Of a stretch of DNA of 64,000 nt, positions 16,743 through 26,084 are shown piece after piece. This DNA is from Bog-473 sp963840435 (lineage in GTDB: Bacteria; Actinomycetota; Acidimicrobiia; Acidimicrobiales; RAAP-2). A program made the position numbers and the translations under genes. The notes under the pieces were generated by a model. That model saw only the letters and a program-made list of their open reading frames with translations, was not told where the DNA came from and ran no database searches. The DNA lies in the NCBI GenBank assembly GCA_963840435.1, contig CAWIYY010000010.1:310001-374000 (forward strand), read 5' to 3'. Position 1 is the first letter of the stretch; each line of letters starts with the position of its first letter.

Positions 16743-19412
16743 TCAGGTGCCTGTACCGAGCAGTGTGACAATGACCGGTCCCCTTCCGTCGTTGCTGTTG
16801 AAGATGTACCTGCTGGAGGTGGGGCCGAGAGCGGTCGGGTGGAAGGTCACCGTCTGCTTCAGGAAAGTACCGGGCTCAATCGTCGTTCCCTCGGGCACCG
16901 GCACGGGTGACGAGAACGCCCCGCTCGGCGCGATGGCCCGCGTGACGATGAGGGCGACGGTGCCGCTGTTGCCGACACCGAAGGTGACATGGACCGATCC
17001 TCCGACGGGGACCGATCCGGCATTCACCGAAGTGCTCGTGACGGCGAGGCGTTCGACACCCGTGACGGCATTGCCGCTGACCGGGGCGGTCACAGAGCCG
17101 TGGTTGGTCGTGACCTGCAGCGCAGACGCGTCTGAGCCAGCGACTCTCGGGTCGAAGTCCACTGACGCTGTGACCGATTGCTGGGGCCCGAGCACGGTGC
17201 CGACCTGCGGGAGACCGGTCACGGTATAGGGACCCCGAGGCAGGTCGATACCCGTCACCGTCTCGGGTTGGTCCCACGAGTTGGTCAGGCTGACGGTCAG
17301 GGCCTTGCCCCCGGCGCCGGTGGTGACCGTGCCGAAGTCGAGCGGCTCGGCTGACAACAAGAGTCCCGGTGCAGTCCCGTAGCCAGACACCGAGATTGTC
17401 TGGACTCCTGCGCTCGTCGGGATCGACAGAGCGGCAACCACAGGTCCGGGGCCGTCGGGCGTGAACCTGATCGGAAGGCGCACGGTCGCGCCGGGGCCAA
17501 ATGACGTCCCGGGCACCGGTTGCTTGACGGAAAACACCGAGCCGGTGATCAGCTTGGCCACGGGTGCCGGCGGGACAGCAGGACCCGCCGTTGCGCCACC
17601 GACAACGGTGGTCGGGGTGGTCGACGCGACGGTTGACGGGGTGACAGTTCTGGAGGACTGTGTGGGTGCAGGACCGCTGACACCCTGGTAGCCGCTGACG
17701 GTAGCGGGACCGGTGACCGTCAGACCCTGCGGCGTCGTCGCGACCACCGTGGTCTTACGGCTCGAGCCCACCGGCACCGAACCAAAATTGACGGCCGCCG
17801 CCTGGAGCGGCGCATTCGTCGATGTACCGAAGGCCAGGAGGTGTCCGTCGCGCGTGCCGACGAAGACCTCTCCGTTCCACGCCGTCGGGACGGCGAACTT
17901 GCTGGCGGTCCCGATTGGGGCGCTCCAGAGCAATGGGAGCACACCATGCGTCGGGATGGCGCCGTAGGCCATCAGGGTGCCGCCGTCGCCGCCCGGCCCG
18001 TTGCTGTCGACGGCCCAGACCACCGCGCTGCCCGCCGTGGTGCCGTTACTCGTGACCAACGGTGAACCGGACGTATAGCCAAACGATTGGGCGCTGGTCC
18101 CGGCCGAGGCGAGTTGCGGGACGCCTTGACCATTGACGCCATAGCTGAAGGCCCGGAGCGGACCACCCGCGCTCTGCAGTATGTAGACCCAGCCGCCCTG
18201 CCCCCCGTACGCGGCGGGGTGACCCCACTCACCCTCGTAAGGCCCGAGTTTCTGGAGCAGGCCGTTCGGCGTTTGCTTGAACCCGCCCATGTCGTCGGCA
18301 TCGATGAGGAGGACCCGCCCATCCTTTCCCTCCTGGACCAGCAGGTGAGGATGGGCACTAGTGCCGAAGTGAGCCGGCGTCAGCGCGATCGGGCCGCCGG
18401 CGCCAAGGTCCTCGTCGTTGGAATCGAGATTTGCGGCGTCGCCCGGAGAGAAGAACTGGACCGGCTTGATCTTGCCCGTCGCACCAACCTTGAGACTGAT
18501 GACGGATTCGGACAAGGTCGGTGGTGGGTCGTTGGACCGGGCGGGCTGGGGGGAGACGCCGTTCCCGGTGGCCAGAACGATGCGGTTCGGCTCATCGGAG
18601 ACCAAGCCCGCTCCACTCTGCCAAATTCCGGCCTGGGAGTTCTCGTCGGTCCCGACACCGGACTCGTCGCTCCACATGGAGGTGATTTTCTGGGTGCTGG
18701 TGCTGACGCCCACCACGATGCCCCGGTAGGGGGTGAAATCGCAGTCGGAGGCGAACGCCATATAGACGACGCCATTCAACAGCAGCAGCGCGGGACGCTG
18801 CTCCTCGTACGCATCCTCGAACGGGACCCCCGGCGTGTTGTACGGCGTACCGGTGATCTCAACTGGGAACCCGGCCGCCTCCTGGCCGGTCGTGTCCGAG
18901 ATCGCCTGGAGATACCAGTGGGCATTGGCGAGTCCGCCACTCCCGGTCTCGAGCCGGGTCGTGAGATACACGATCCCGGTGGTCGGATCGACCACCGGCG
19001 TCGAGGTCGATCCAAGGTCGGGTGTCAGGTCCGTGCACCCGATCGTTGCTGCCTCGAACGGCGATCCAAAAGACCGGCTCCACTCGATGGCGCCTGTGGT
19101 GGCGCTGATGCCGTAGGCCATCGCCTGCTCCGTCGTCACGATGACCGTGCCGTTCACGACAAGCGGCTGCGAGTACACAGACCCCGAGACCGCGGTCGAG
19201 AACAACTGCCCGAAACTCGACGACTGGACCACCGAAGGAGTCAGGTTTGGCTCGTGATGATCCCAATCGTCGCGAAGATTGCCGTAGGCAGCGGTTGTCA
19301 CGTTCGGAGTGGTCGCTGTGGTCGCCGCACCGGCTGCGACAACGGGTGCCAGCACGCTGGCTCCCACAACGGCAGCCCCGAAGATCGCGATCGCCAAACG
19401 TCCTGTAGCCAT
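16743..19412 (-). CDS. Secreted PQQ-type propeller with C-terminal Ig-like (choice-of-anchor D/ASH) domains
   Basis: An 889-residue exported protein. The signal peptide (AIAIFGAAVVGASVLAPVVAAGAA) is followed by a PQQ-like propeller (residues about 45-530; for example SQPLVVNGTVIVTTEQAMAYG), a Thr/Pro/Val linker, and three Ig-like repeats, seen in VNFGSVPVGS, LDFGTVTTGAGGKALTVSLTN and VNAGSVPVGGSVHVTFGVGN, typical of ASPM-SPD2-Hydin/choice-of-anchor D domains. It resembles the gene at 10559-12088 in its propeller and its leader. It probably sits at the cell surface as a binding protein. No enzyme site is evident. Confidence 0.85.
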   Translation of the reverse strand: MATGRLAIAIFGAAVVGASVLAPVVAAGAATTATTPNVTTAAYGNLRDDWDHHEPNLTPSVVQSSSFGQLFSTAVSGSVYSQPLVVNGTVIVTTEQAMAYGISATTGAIEWSRSFGSPFEAATIGCTDLTPDLGSTSTPVVDPTTGIVYLTTRLETGSGGLANAHWYLQAISDTTGQEAAGFPVEITGTPYNTPGVPFEDAYEEQRPALLLLNGVVYMAFASDCDFTPYRGIVVGVSTSTQKITSMWSDESGVGTDENSQAGIWQSGAGLVSDEPNRIVLATGNGVSPQPARSNDPPPTLSESVISLKVGATGKIKPVQFFSPGDAANLDSNDEDLGAGGPIALTPAHFGTSAHPHLLVQEGKDGRVLLIDADDMGGFKQTPNGLLQKLGPYEGEWGHPAAYGGQGGWVYILQSAGGPLRAFSYGVNGQGVPQLASAGTSAQSFGYTSGSPLVTSNGTTAGSAVVWAVDSNGPGGDGGTLMAYGAIPTHGVLPLLWSAPIGTASKFAVPTAWNGEVFVGTRDGHLLAFGTSTNAPLQAAAVNFGSVPVGSSRKTTVVATTPQGLTVTGPATVSGYQGVSGPAPTQSSRTVTPSTVASTTPTTVVGGATAGPAVPPAPVAKLITGSVFSVKQPVPGTSFGPGATVRLPIRFTPDGPGPVVAALSIPTSAGVQTISVSGYGTAPGLLLSAEPLDFGTVTTGAGGKALTVSLTNSWDQPETVTGIDLPRGPYTVTGLPQVGTVLGPQQSVTASVDFDPRVAGSDASALQVTTNHGSVTAPVSGNAVTGVERLAVTSTSVNAGSVPVGGSVHVTFGVGNSGTVALIVTRAIAPSGAFSSPVPVPEGTTIEPGTFLKQTVTFHPTALGPTSSRYIFNSNDGRGPVIVTLLGTGT

Positions 19413-19435
19413 GTTTTTTGCCGCCTGCGTTCGTG
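19410..19435 (-). promoter_or_regulatory. Conserved leader, second copy
   Basis: On the plus strand the sequence CCATGTTTTTTGCCGCCTGC followed by GTTCGTGA lies directly over and upstream of the start codon, and it matches the leader of the propeller gene starting at 12088 with only scattered transitions and one length difference in the T-run. Confidence 0.55.
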
Positions 19436-20217
19436 AGTTCCGGACCCGATGTCGCCCTGACAGTAGCCCGCGAGGGAACCCGCGATTTTCAGCGCAGTAA
19501 CCGAACGATCACGCGTTCATTTCGTTTCGATACATCACGAGTGAACGTTCGCCTCGTGTAGGTACATCGTCAATGAAATAGTTCTTGGCACGACGAATTG
19601 CACGGCGCAGATGGCGCGGCGAACAAAGTTGAACCTGGTTGACGTGATGGCTCTCGGCCCGCCGATTCGTTGCCGCACTTTGGGGGTCGTGATGCCCGGC
19701 GAGGTTGTTCCCCTCGGCGCCGATCCTCGTCCCGCCGCCCGGCCGAGCAGTCGTCTCGGACATGGAGCTCGATGTGGGCATGGTGTCGGTCGAGGTTCCC
19801 GGGGTGGAGGCCCGCGATCACGCCACCGTGATCCCACACCTGAAGCGTCCCCGGTGGAGCGGAGCCGGTGGGGACCGATGAGGGTGGTCCTGGTCGAGCG
19901 GCCCTCCCGGGGGGCTGCCACAGGGATGGCGTGTCCGTTTCCCGCCCTGGGTCGGGCCAGACGATGGATCGCCTCGAACCTCCTTGGTTCGGACCTCAAG
20001 GAACTCCCATGACCTGCCGAGACCCACTGGGTGTGCTGGACGAAGTCCCGGACACACTGTCGAAGCCAGGCGGTGGCCTGGGGCGACGGGCTCGATGCGA
20101 ACGGGGGCATGGCACTCGTGGAGAGTGAAATCCGGATAATCGGTCCTCGCGGGACCAGGTGCGTACCAAAGCTCCGATCGATGCGCGCTCCCTGCTCGGG
20201 ACGTGTGCCCAGCGGCC
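19436..20217. other. Divergent intergenic region
   Basis: About 780 bases between the propeller gene and the signalling fusion. A relatively AT-rich segment (about 19500-19600), with CGTTCA and TGAACG arms around 19515 and 19540, probably carries promoters. The remaining frames look like non-coding shadows. I see no RNA gene. Confidence 0.4.
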
Positions 20218-23200
20218 ATGAGTGAGGCCCCGGACTCGGGTGCACAGGCGCCAATCCGTGTCCTCGTGGCCGACGACGACGAAGGCATCCGTCGGTCGAT
20301 AGCCAGGCTTCTGTCCAGGAGCGTCGGACTCGATCTCGTCGGAAGCGCGGCCGATGCCGAAGAGGCCGTTGAACTCGGCTCGCGCACCCATCCTGATGTG
20401 GCCCTCGTCGACGTTCGCATGCCAAAGGGTGGCGGCGTCCGTGCGGCCCGGGAGCTGCACGAGTGCACCCCGGAGACGAAGGTCGTGGCGTTGTCGGGGC
20501 ACGCCGACCGAGCGGGCGTCCTCGAAATGCTCAGCACTGGAGCCGTCGGATATCTGTTGAAGGGAGCCGACGTCGATCTCGTACAGGGAATTCTGGCGGC
20601 CAGTCGCGGCGAAGGCGTGCTCGCCAACGAGGTCGCGGCCGACGTCATTGGGGAGCTGGGCGGTCGACTGGCGCGCCAACGTCAAGACGAGGAATCGGAG
20701 CGCCTCCGAGCAGAGTTGATTGAGCGGGTCATAGCCGAACGAGATTTCCAGATCCTGTTTCAGCCAGTCATCGATCTGCACTCAGGCAGAGTGGCCGGAG
20801 TCGAGGCGCTGGCCCGCTTCCTCATAGAGCCCTACCGCACCCCCGACCTCTGGTTCACCGATGCCTGGAACCTGGGGCTCGGACTGGACCTCGAGCTTGC
20901 TGCAGTGCTGATGGCACTCGACGCTGCAATGCGCCTTCCCGATGTGTTCGTTGCCATCAACGTGTCGCCGCTCGCCGTACGGTCGTCGCGCATCCGCGAT
21001 GCCTTATTGCAACACTGTGACCAGTCACTCGTGGTCGAGCTGACGGAACACGCCGTCGTCGACGACTACGACCTACTCACGCAGGCTCTCGATCCGCTTC
21101 GCCAGCTCGGCGTGCGAGTCGCCGTGGACGATGCCGGCGCGGGATACGCGAGCCTTCGTCACGTCCTGCACGTGAAGCCGGACTTCATCAAGCTCGATAT
21201 CAGCCTCATCTCGAACATCGGCGAAGACCGGAACAAGCAGTCCCTGGCAGAGAGCATTACCTCGTTCGCTCGTGAAAGCGAGGTGAAGATCATCGCAGAA
21301 GGGATCGAAACCCAGAACGAGCTGGAGTGCGTGACCGCCCTCGGCGTCGACTACGCACAGGGTTTCCTTCTGGCCCGGCCCGGCCCGATCGAAGCCATTC
21401 ATGAGCGAGAGATTGCGTACAGCGCTGGGCCCTTCCGCCAAAGAAGCAACGGAGAGGCTTCACTGATGCCCCGCAAGATGCCATTCAGCCGACTGGCATG
21501 CGCCATTGTCGTCCTCGCCGTGGTTCTCTCCATCGGATTGTTCAGCTTCAGCCGTGCCGCCAACCAGCGCGACGGCCGCAGACTCCTCACGCTCCAGGCG
21601 ACGGAAGCGAAGACCTCGGTCACCTCCGTCCTGGGATCGTTCGAATCCGATGTGTCGTCTGTGGGGTCGGTCGCCGCCACGACTGACGCCAACTCCGTCT
21701 CGCTCGACAGGCTTGCTGCAGCGCTCCCCTCGCTGACCATCTTTTCGACTCTGACTGTGCTCCACACGACAGCGCCGGGAGAGACCTCGGTCGTGTCGGT
21801 GCGCGGCAATCCCGACGAACCCTTGGGAGCTTTCGGCAGTGCCTCGGGCCAGGCCCTCGCGAGGGTCGAGTCAACGCACGGTTTCGACCTCATCGGATTC
21901 TTCGGTCATGGCCTCCAGCGCCGCCTTGCGTTCTCGGTGGGTGCACCCGCGATTCAAGGCGGGTATGTCATCTACACCGAGATCCCCCTGCCCAAAGGCG
22001 TCACCGTCAAGAGTGGTTTTCCCGGACTTCAAGATGCGCTCTACCTCGGGTCGACGCAGGGCTCACCGGTCCTGTTCGCCAGCACAAAGTCGCTGCCTCT
22101 CGCCGGCCAAACGGTGATACAGCGGGTAAACATGAACGACCTTGACGCCGCTGCCGGCTCCACATCGGGCGCCGGAACCTTGCTCTTTGTGGTGAGTTCG
22201 ACCGGCCCCATCGTCGGCACCCTGGCGAACGCGCTTCCTTGGATTCTTGCCGTGGTGATGATCCTGGCGGGCATTCTCGTCGCCTTCGTCGTCGAAACGA
22301 CAGCACGCCGGCGGGACTCCGCACTTCGGCTCGTCAGCGACCTCGAGGAAAAGAACATCGAACTGGATCGCGCCATGGCCGAGCAGGCCGAGGGCGAGCA
22401 GACTCGGAACCGCCTGGAGGGCGAGCTGCGCCAGGCTCAGCGACTCGAGGCGATCGGTCAACTGGCGGGCGGCATTGCCCACGATTTCAACAACATTCTC
22501 ATGGTCATCTCGAGCCATAGCGACTTCATCGCCGAAGAGCTCCCCCCGGACCACCCGGTGCAAGAGGACGTCGCCGAGGTGCGAAATGCGGCGAAACGCG
22601 CTGCTGAGCTCACTCGGCAGCTCCTTGTCTTCTCCCGCCGCGACCTCGTCAAACCCTCGGTGATCGATGTCAACAGCTCCGTCACCGAACTCGTCAGTCT
22701 CCTCCGCCGTACCGTTGGCGAGGATGTGCAGCTGCAGTCGGTGCTGGCCGACAAGTCACCCAGTGTGCTCTGTGACGGCGGAGAGCTCCAGCAGGTGCTC
22801 ATGAACCTGGTCGTCAATGCCCGCCAGGCCATCAGCGGGGACGGCACGATCACGATCGAGACCAGCGACGAGCTGATCGACGATGACGCCGCGAGCATGC
22901 ATGCCGAGCTACAACCGGGGCGCTATGTCCGTATCACGGTCACCGACACCGGACGGGGGATGTCGTCCGAGACGGCCAGCCGTGTGTTCGAGCCGTACTT
23001 CACGACCAAGGACCCTGGATCGGGGACCGGGCTCGGCCTGTCGACCGTCTATGCGATTGTGAACCGTTACGGCGGTTATGTGACTGTCTACAGCGAACTC
23101 GACGTGGGAACCACCTTCAAGGTCTACCTGCCATCGACGGACGAGGAACTCCAGTCTGACCCAGCACAGGAAACCGCGAATGAGGATCAGAGCGAAGCAA

Positions 23201-23565
23201 AGGGCACGATCCTCGTCGTCGAAGACGAAGCTGCGGTGCGAAACGCCTGTAAGCGGATCCTTGGACGCGCCGGATTCGGCGTCGTCGAGGCCAGCGACGG
23301 TGCGCAAGCGCTTTCAAAGCTCGACGGGCTTCGGATCGACATGCTGCTCACCGATGTCGTGATGCCAGGCGGAATGTCTGGACGCGACCTCGCGCGGCAG
23401 CTCGAGGAGGTCCGTCCGGGCGTCCCCGTTCTCTTCATGTCGGGTTACAACGCCGACGCCATCGCGACGCGTGGCGTGCTCGAAGCGGGGATCAGCGTTG
23501 TCGAGAAGCCCTTCACCTCCGCAGATCTATTGAGCAAGGTGCGCGAGCTGCTCCCATCGTCCTGA
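20218..23565 (+). CDS. REC-EAL-transmembrane sensor-histidine kinase-REC fusion protein
   Basis: A 1115-residue signalling protein. Residues about 13-130 form a receiver with acidic DDD and phospho-acceptor D65. Residues about 170-415 form an EAL domain with E196-A-L, Asn in AINVSP, Glu in VELTEH, DD in VDDAGAGYASL, Lys in FIKLD, Glu in IIAEGIE and Gln in AQGF, so a working c-di-GMP phosphodiesterase is predicted. A membrane segment (about 424-445), an extracytoplasmic sensor (about 446-667) and a second membrane segment (about 668-693) follow. A histidine kinase then carries H755 in GGIAHDFNN, N-box NLVVNARQA, G-boxes DTGRGM and GTGLGL, and a C-terminal receiver carries D1046. ATG at 20218 gives the receiver a normal N-terminus. 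The first half alone looks like a complete response regulator, so this may be a gene fusion that places sensing, phosphorelay and c-di-GMP breakdown in one chain. Confidence 0.9.
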   Translation: MSEAPDSGAQAPIRVLVADDDEGIRRSIARLLSRSVGLDLVGSAADAEEAVELGSRTHPDVALVDVRMPKGGGVRAARELHECTPETKVVALSGHADRAGVLEMLSTGAVGYLLKGADVDLVQGILAASRGEGVLANEVAADVIGELGGRLARQRQDEESERLRAELIERVIAERDFQILFQPVIDLHSGRVAGVEALARFLIEPYRTPDLWFTDAWNLGLGLDLELAAVLMALDAAMRLPDVFVAINVSPLAVRSSRIRDALLQHCDQSLVVELTEHAVVDDYDLLTQALDPLRQLGVRVAVDDAGAGYASLRHVLHVKPDFIKLDISLISNIGEDRNKQSLAESITSFARESEVKIIAEGIETQNELECVTALGVDYAQGFLLARPGPIEAIHEREIAYSAGPFRQRSNGEASLMPRKMPFSRLACAIVVLAVVLSIGLFSFSRAANQRDGRRLLTLQATEAKTSVTSVLGSFESDVSSVGSVAATTDANSVSLDRLAAALPSLTIFSTLTVLHTTAPGETSVVSVRGNPDEPLGAFGSASGQALARVESTHGFDLIGFFGHGLQRRLAFSVGAPAIQGGYVIYTEIPLPKGVTVKSGFPGLQDALYLGSTQGSPVLFASTKSLPLAGQTVIQRVNMNDLDAAAGSTSGAGTLLFVVSSTGPIVGTLANALPWILAVVMILAGILVAFVVETTARRRDSALRLVSDLEEKNIELDRAMAEQAEGEQTRNRLEGELRQAQRLEAIGQLAGGIAHDFNNILMVISSHSDFIAEELPPDHPVQEDVAEVRNAAKRAAELTRQLLVFSRRDLVKPSVIDVNSSVTELVSLLRRTVGEDVQLQSVLADKSPSVLCDGGELQQVLMNLVVNARQAISGDGTITIETSDELIDDDAASMHAELQPGRYVRITVTDTGRGMSSETASRVFEPYFTTKDPGSGTGLGLSTVYAIVNRYGGYVTVYSELDVGTTFKVYLPSTDEELQSDPAQETANEDQSEAKGTILVVEDEAAVRNACKRILGRAGFGVVEASDGAQALSKLDGLRIDMLLTDVVMPGGMSGRDLARQLEEVRPGVPVLFMSGYNADAIATRGVLEAGISVVEKPFTSADLLSKVRELLPSS

Positions 23566-23596
23566 CCAGAGCCACTTCCGTCGTGGCCGTGGTGCG

Positions 23597-23613
23597 CGCC
23601 CACTGGGTGGGCG
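23597..23613 (+). terminator. Possible terminator hairpin
   Basis: CGCCCAC and GTGGGCG form a 7-bp stem with a TGG loop, 32 bases after the stop of the kinase fusion. There is no T-run, so intrinsic termination is uncertain. Confidence 0.4.
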
Positions 23614-23733
23614 GGAGGGTCCGGCCGGCGCTCGTTCTGTCGCCTCCTGTAGGCTCAGAAAACTTCTCTGCCCACCTCTGCGCTGTTGACCAGACAGCAA
23701 CTCGATGGGCCTGAGCGATGTGAGGAGTTCATG

Positions 23734-25335
23734 ATGCCTGGACCGTTGCGGAGGCGCAGTGTGGGTCGCATGAGATCCCGTCCGGCGGTGCGGCGTGGTG
23801 GGGTCCTGGCAACAGTCGCTCTGGCCGCCACGACTCTGGCTTTTGGGTCCCTGCTGCAGCCCCTCACGGCCGGCGCCTCGCTGCCCAAGGACGACAATCC
23901 CAATGGGATTCTCACCTATGGCATCGATCTGAACGACGAGTTCGACAACACATTCAGTCCCGAGCAGTCCCTCAACCCCTGCGGGTTCGCCATCCTCTCG
24001 AACATCTACGCCTCGGGCCTTGGCATCACCAACACGGCTTTCCTCCCAAACGTCATCCAAAGCTGGTCGACGACGCCGAACACGGTGACGCTCCACGTCA
24101 GGCCAGGTGTCGTGTTCTCCAACGGTGACCCGGTCGACGCCAACGCCATCAAGACGAGCCTGCTCTACAGCCGGAAGAGCCCCCTGTTGACCACTCTCAC
24201 GGCGATCTCGACGATCGATGTGCTGAATCCTCAGACGCTCGTGCTCAACCTCTCGAACCCGATCCCCGGCGACGTCGTCCAGGCGATGTACCACTCGGAC
24301 GGCACCATCTACGACCCCAGCAACATCACAACCGACGCCACCAACCCAGTCGGAGCCGGGCCATTCGTGTTGAAGAGCTATCAAGTGGGGTCGTCGATCA
24401 AGCTGGTTGCCAACCCCAAGTACTGGAACAAGGGCCAGTACCGGCTCGGCGGTGTCGATTTCGTCCAGGCCTCCAACGGTCCACAGATCGTGACGGCACT
24501 CGAAACCGGGGCCATCGACATGGCCAATCTCGAGCCAAACGAGGTCGGGCCGGTCAGGGCCCAGCCGGGCCTCGCGGCAGTGGTCGGCAAGTCCTACGAC
24601 TACGTCGATCTGCAGATGCGGCAGAACGCCGCACCCTTCAACAACCCAAAGATCCGCGCCGCGTTGGAGTATGCGGTCGACCGCAACGCGCTCAACAAGG
24701 TGGTCGACGACGGCCTCGGCGAACCGGCCTACCAACCCTTCCCTTCGTGGTCCCCCGGCTTCGACAAGGCGGTGGGGAACAAGTACACCTATCAGCCGGC
24801 GAAGGCCAAGGCCATGTTGAAGGAGGCCGGCTTTTCCAAGGGAGTGTCGTTCACGCTCGAGGTGCCGAGTGGCGATCCTTCGTTCGCCCAGCTCTCCCAA
24901 CTCATCCAGCAGGAGGCGACTGCTGCCGGGTTTACCGTCAAGCTGCAAGAGGTCGACCCCGCGGACCTCTTGACCGACGTCTACATTAAGGGCGAGGGCG
25001 ACGCCGTCCTGACGGAGCAACTTTCGAATGGCCCCGACCTGGCGAACAATTTCGAGAACGAATTCCTGCCAATAGGATTTCTGACGCAGCACTTCGGCAC
25101 CGCCAATCCACAGCTCGCTCCCTACATCAAGCAAGCGCTCCAGTATGTGACGGCTCAACAGCAGGGGCCGTTCATGCAAAAGGCGGGCGCCCTCGCCATG
25201 TCGATCGGCGCCGAGGTCCCCCTGATCTTCCAACCCTCGCTCGTCGGTTACAACAAGAAGGTGGTCGGTGGCACGGTCCAGGCCCCGATCGGTCAGTGCC
25301 ACACCGATCTTGCTGGTATCTACGTGAAGAAATAG
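23734..25335 (+). CDS. ABC transporter substrate-binding protein, family 5 (peptide/nickel type)
   Basis: A 533-residue extracytoplasmic binding protein. After a long basic N-terminus and signal segment (VLATVALAATTLAFGSLLQPLTAGA) it shows SBP_bac_5 hallmarks: the FSPEQSLNPCG opening, VRPGVVFSNGDPVDANAIKTS, VGAGPFVLKSY...KYWNKGQY, and PKIRAALEYAVDRNALN. GAGGAG at 23722-23727 fits ATG at 23734 better than ATG at 23731. No permease or ATPase gene lies next to it, so it must work with a transporter encoded elsewhere or act alone. No lipobox cysteine is obvious at the signal end. The ligand is unknown. Confidence 0.9.
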   Translation: MPGPLRRRSVGRMRSRPAVRRGGVLATVALAATTLAFGSLLQPLTAGASLPKDDNPNGILTYGIDLNDEFDNTFSPEQSLNPCGFAILSNIYASGLGITNTAFLPNVIQSWSTTPNTVTLHVRPGVVFSNGDPVDANAIKTSLLYSRKSPLLTTLTAISTIDVLNPQTLVLNLSNPIPGDVVQAMYHSDGTIYDPSNITTDATNPVGAGPFVLKSYQVGSSIKLVANPKYWNKGQYRLGGVDFVQASNGPQIVTALETGAIDMANLEPNEVGPVRAQPGLAAVVGKSYDYVDLQMRQNAAPFNNPKIRAALEYAVDRNALNKVVDDGLGEPAYQPFPSWSPGFDKAVGNKYTYQPAKAKAMLKEAGFSKGVSFTLEVPSGDPSFAQLSQLIQQEATAAGFTVKLQEVDPADLLTDVYIKGEGDAVLTEQLSNGPDLANNFENEFLPIGFLTQHFGTANPQLAPYIKQALQYVTAQQQGPFMQKAGALAMSIGAEVPLIFQPSLVGYNKKVVGGTVQAPIGQCHTDLAGIYVKK

Positions 25336-25399
25336 CGCACCGAGGCGGCCCCGCGATGTGTCCGAGTACGCCCCGGGGCCGGTCCTCCGGCGGCGAGCA

Positions 25400-26038
25400 C
25401 TAGTGAAGGCCGGATGCCTTCATCGCCAACGCTGCCGCTCCTTCGCCCGTGAGATCATCGAGAGCAACCAGGCGTCCGGCCATCATCATGACCAACGCCT
25501 CAGCCGGGCCCGATACTTCGGGTCCCACACCGTGAGACCAGTCCATATCGGTCGCTTTGAGCGAGAACCCTGCGATGCGCTTCTTGGCACCGAATAGGTG
25601 CACATCGTCCTTGACGAAGTCGGCGACAGGAAGTACATGGGATTCGGGCAGGTCGCGCCTGATGCCGAGAGGTCGACACATGTCCTGACCATGGATCAGG
25701 ACATGCATCAGGCTCTTGACCGGCCTTCCTCCGGGCGAGGCCGTGCGGCTGGGCGCGGCGTTCCGAAGGGCAATGAGAGCAACTTCGGGGTCCTGCTGAC
25801 CGCGTCGTTGCCCATCAACGGCCACCCATCGGTCGTAGTTGAAGCCGTGGCGAAGCATGCTCTTGAAGATCCAGCCAACTCCGAACGCACCCTCCGCGCC
25901 GGCAGCCACATGTGCCAGCACATCCCTGATGCGCCACTGGTCGCAGAGTGAGGGCGAGTTCCACTGTTCGACACGGAGATCGGCCAGTCGCTCAACGAGA
26001 TCGAACGTTTCGTCACGAACGACACCCCATGTCTCCAT
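25400..26038 (-). CDS. Maleylpyruvate isomerase/MDMPI-like protein (DinB superfamily)
   Basis: A 212-residue protein of the actinobacterial family related to mycothiol-dependent maleylpyruvate isomerase. The N-terminal four-helix bundle (ERLADLRVEQWNSPSLCDQW, then RIRDVLAHVAAGAEG) contains the metal-binding His, and LMHVLIHGQDMCRPLG supplies the other histidines. The C-terminal part covers FSLKATDMDWSHG...GPAEALVMMMAGR. Many members have unknown substrates and may conjugate or isomerise small metabolites with mycothiol. It follows the SRPBCC/ArsR pair on the same strand. Confidence 0.87.
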   Translation of the reverse strand: METWGVVRDETFDLVERLADLRVEQWNSPSLCDQWRIRDVLAHVAAGAEGAFGVGWIFKSMLRHGFNYDRWVAVDGQRRGQQDPEVALIALRNAAPSRTASPGGRPVKSLMHVLIHGQDMCRPLGIRRDLPESHVLPVADFVKDDVHLFGAKKRIAGFSLKATDMDWSHGVGPEVSGPAEALVMMMAGRLVALDDLTGEGAAALAMKASGLH

Positions 26039-26084
26039 GTCACACTCTGCCTTGCACTGTCGATTCGGATCGGAGGTCGGATCC

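Noticed and set aside
18087..19436. 449-residue frame on the plus strand
   Set aside because: Antisense to the PQQ propeller gene.
23527..25302. 591-residue frame on the minus strand
   Set aside because: Antisense to the substrate-binding protein gene, which has family hallmarks.
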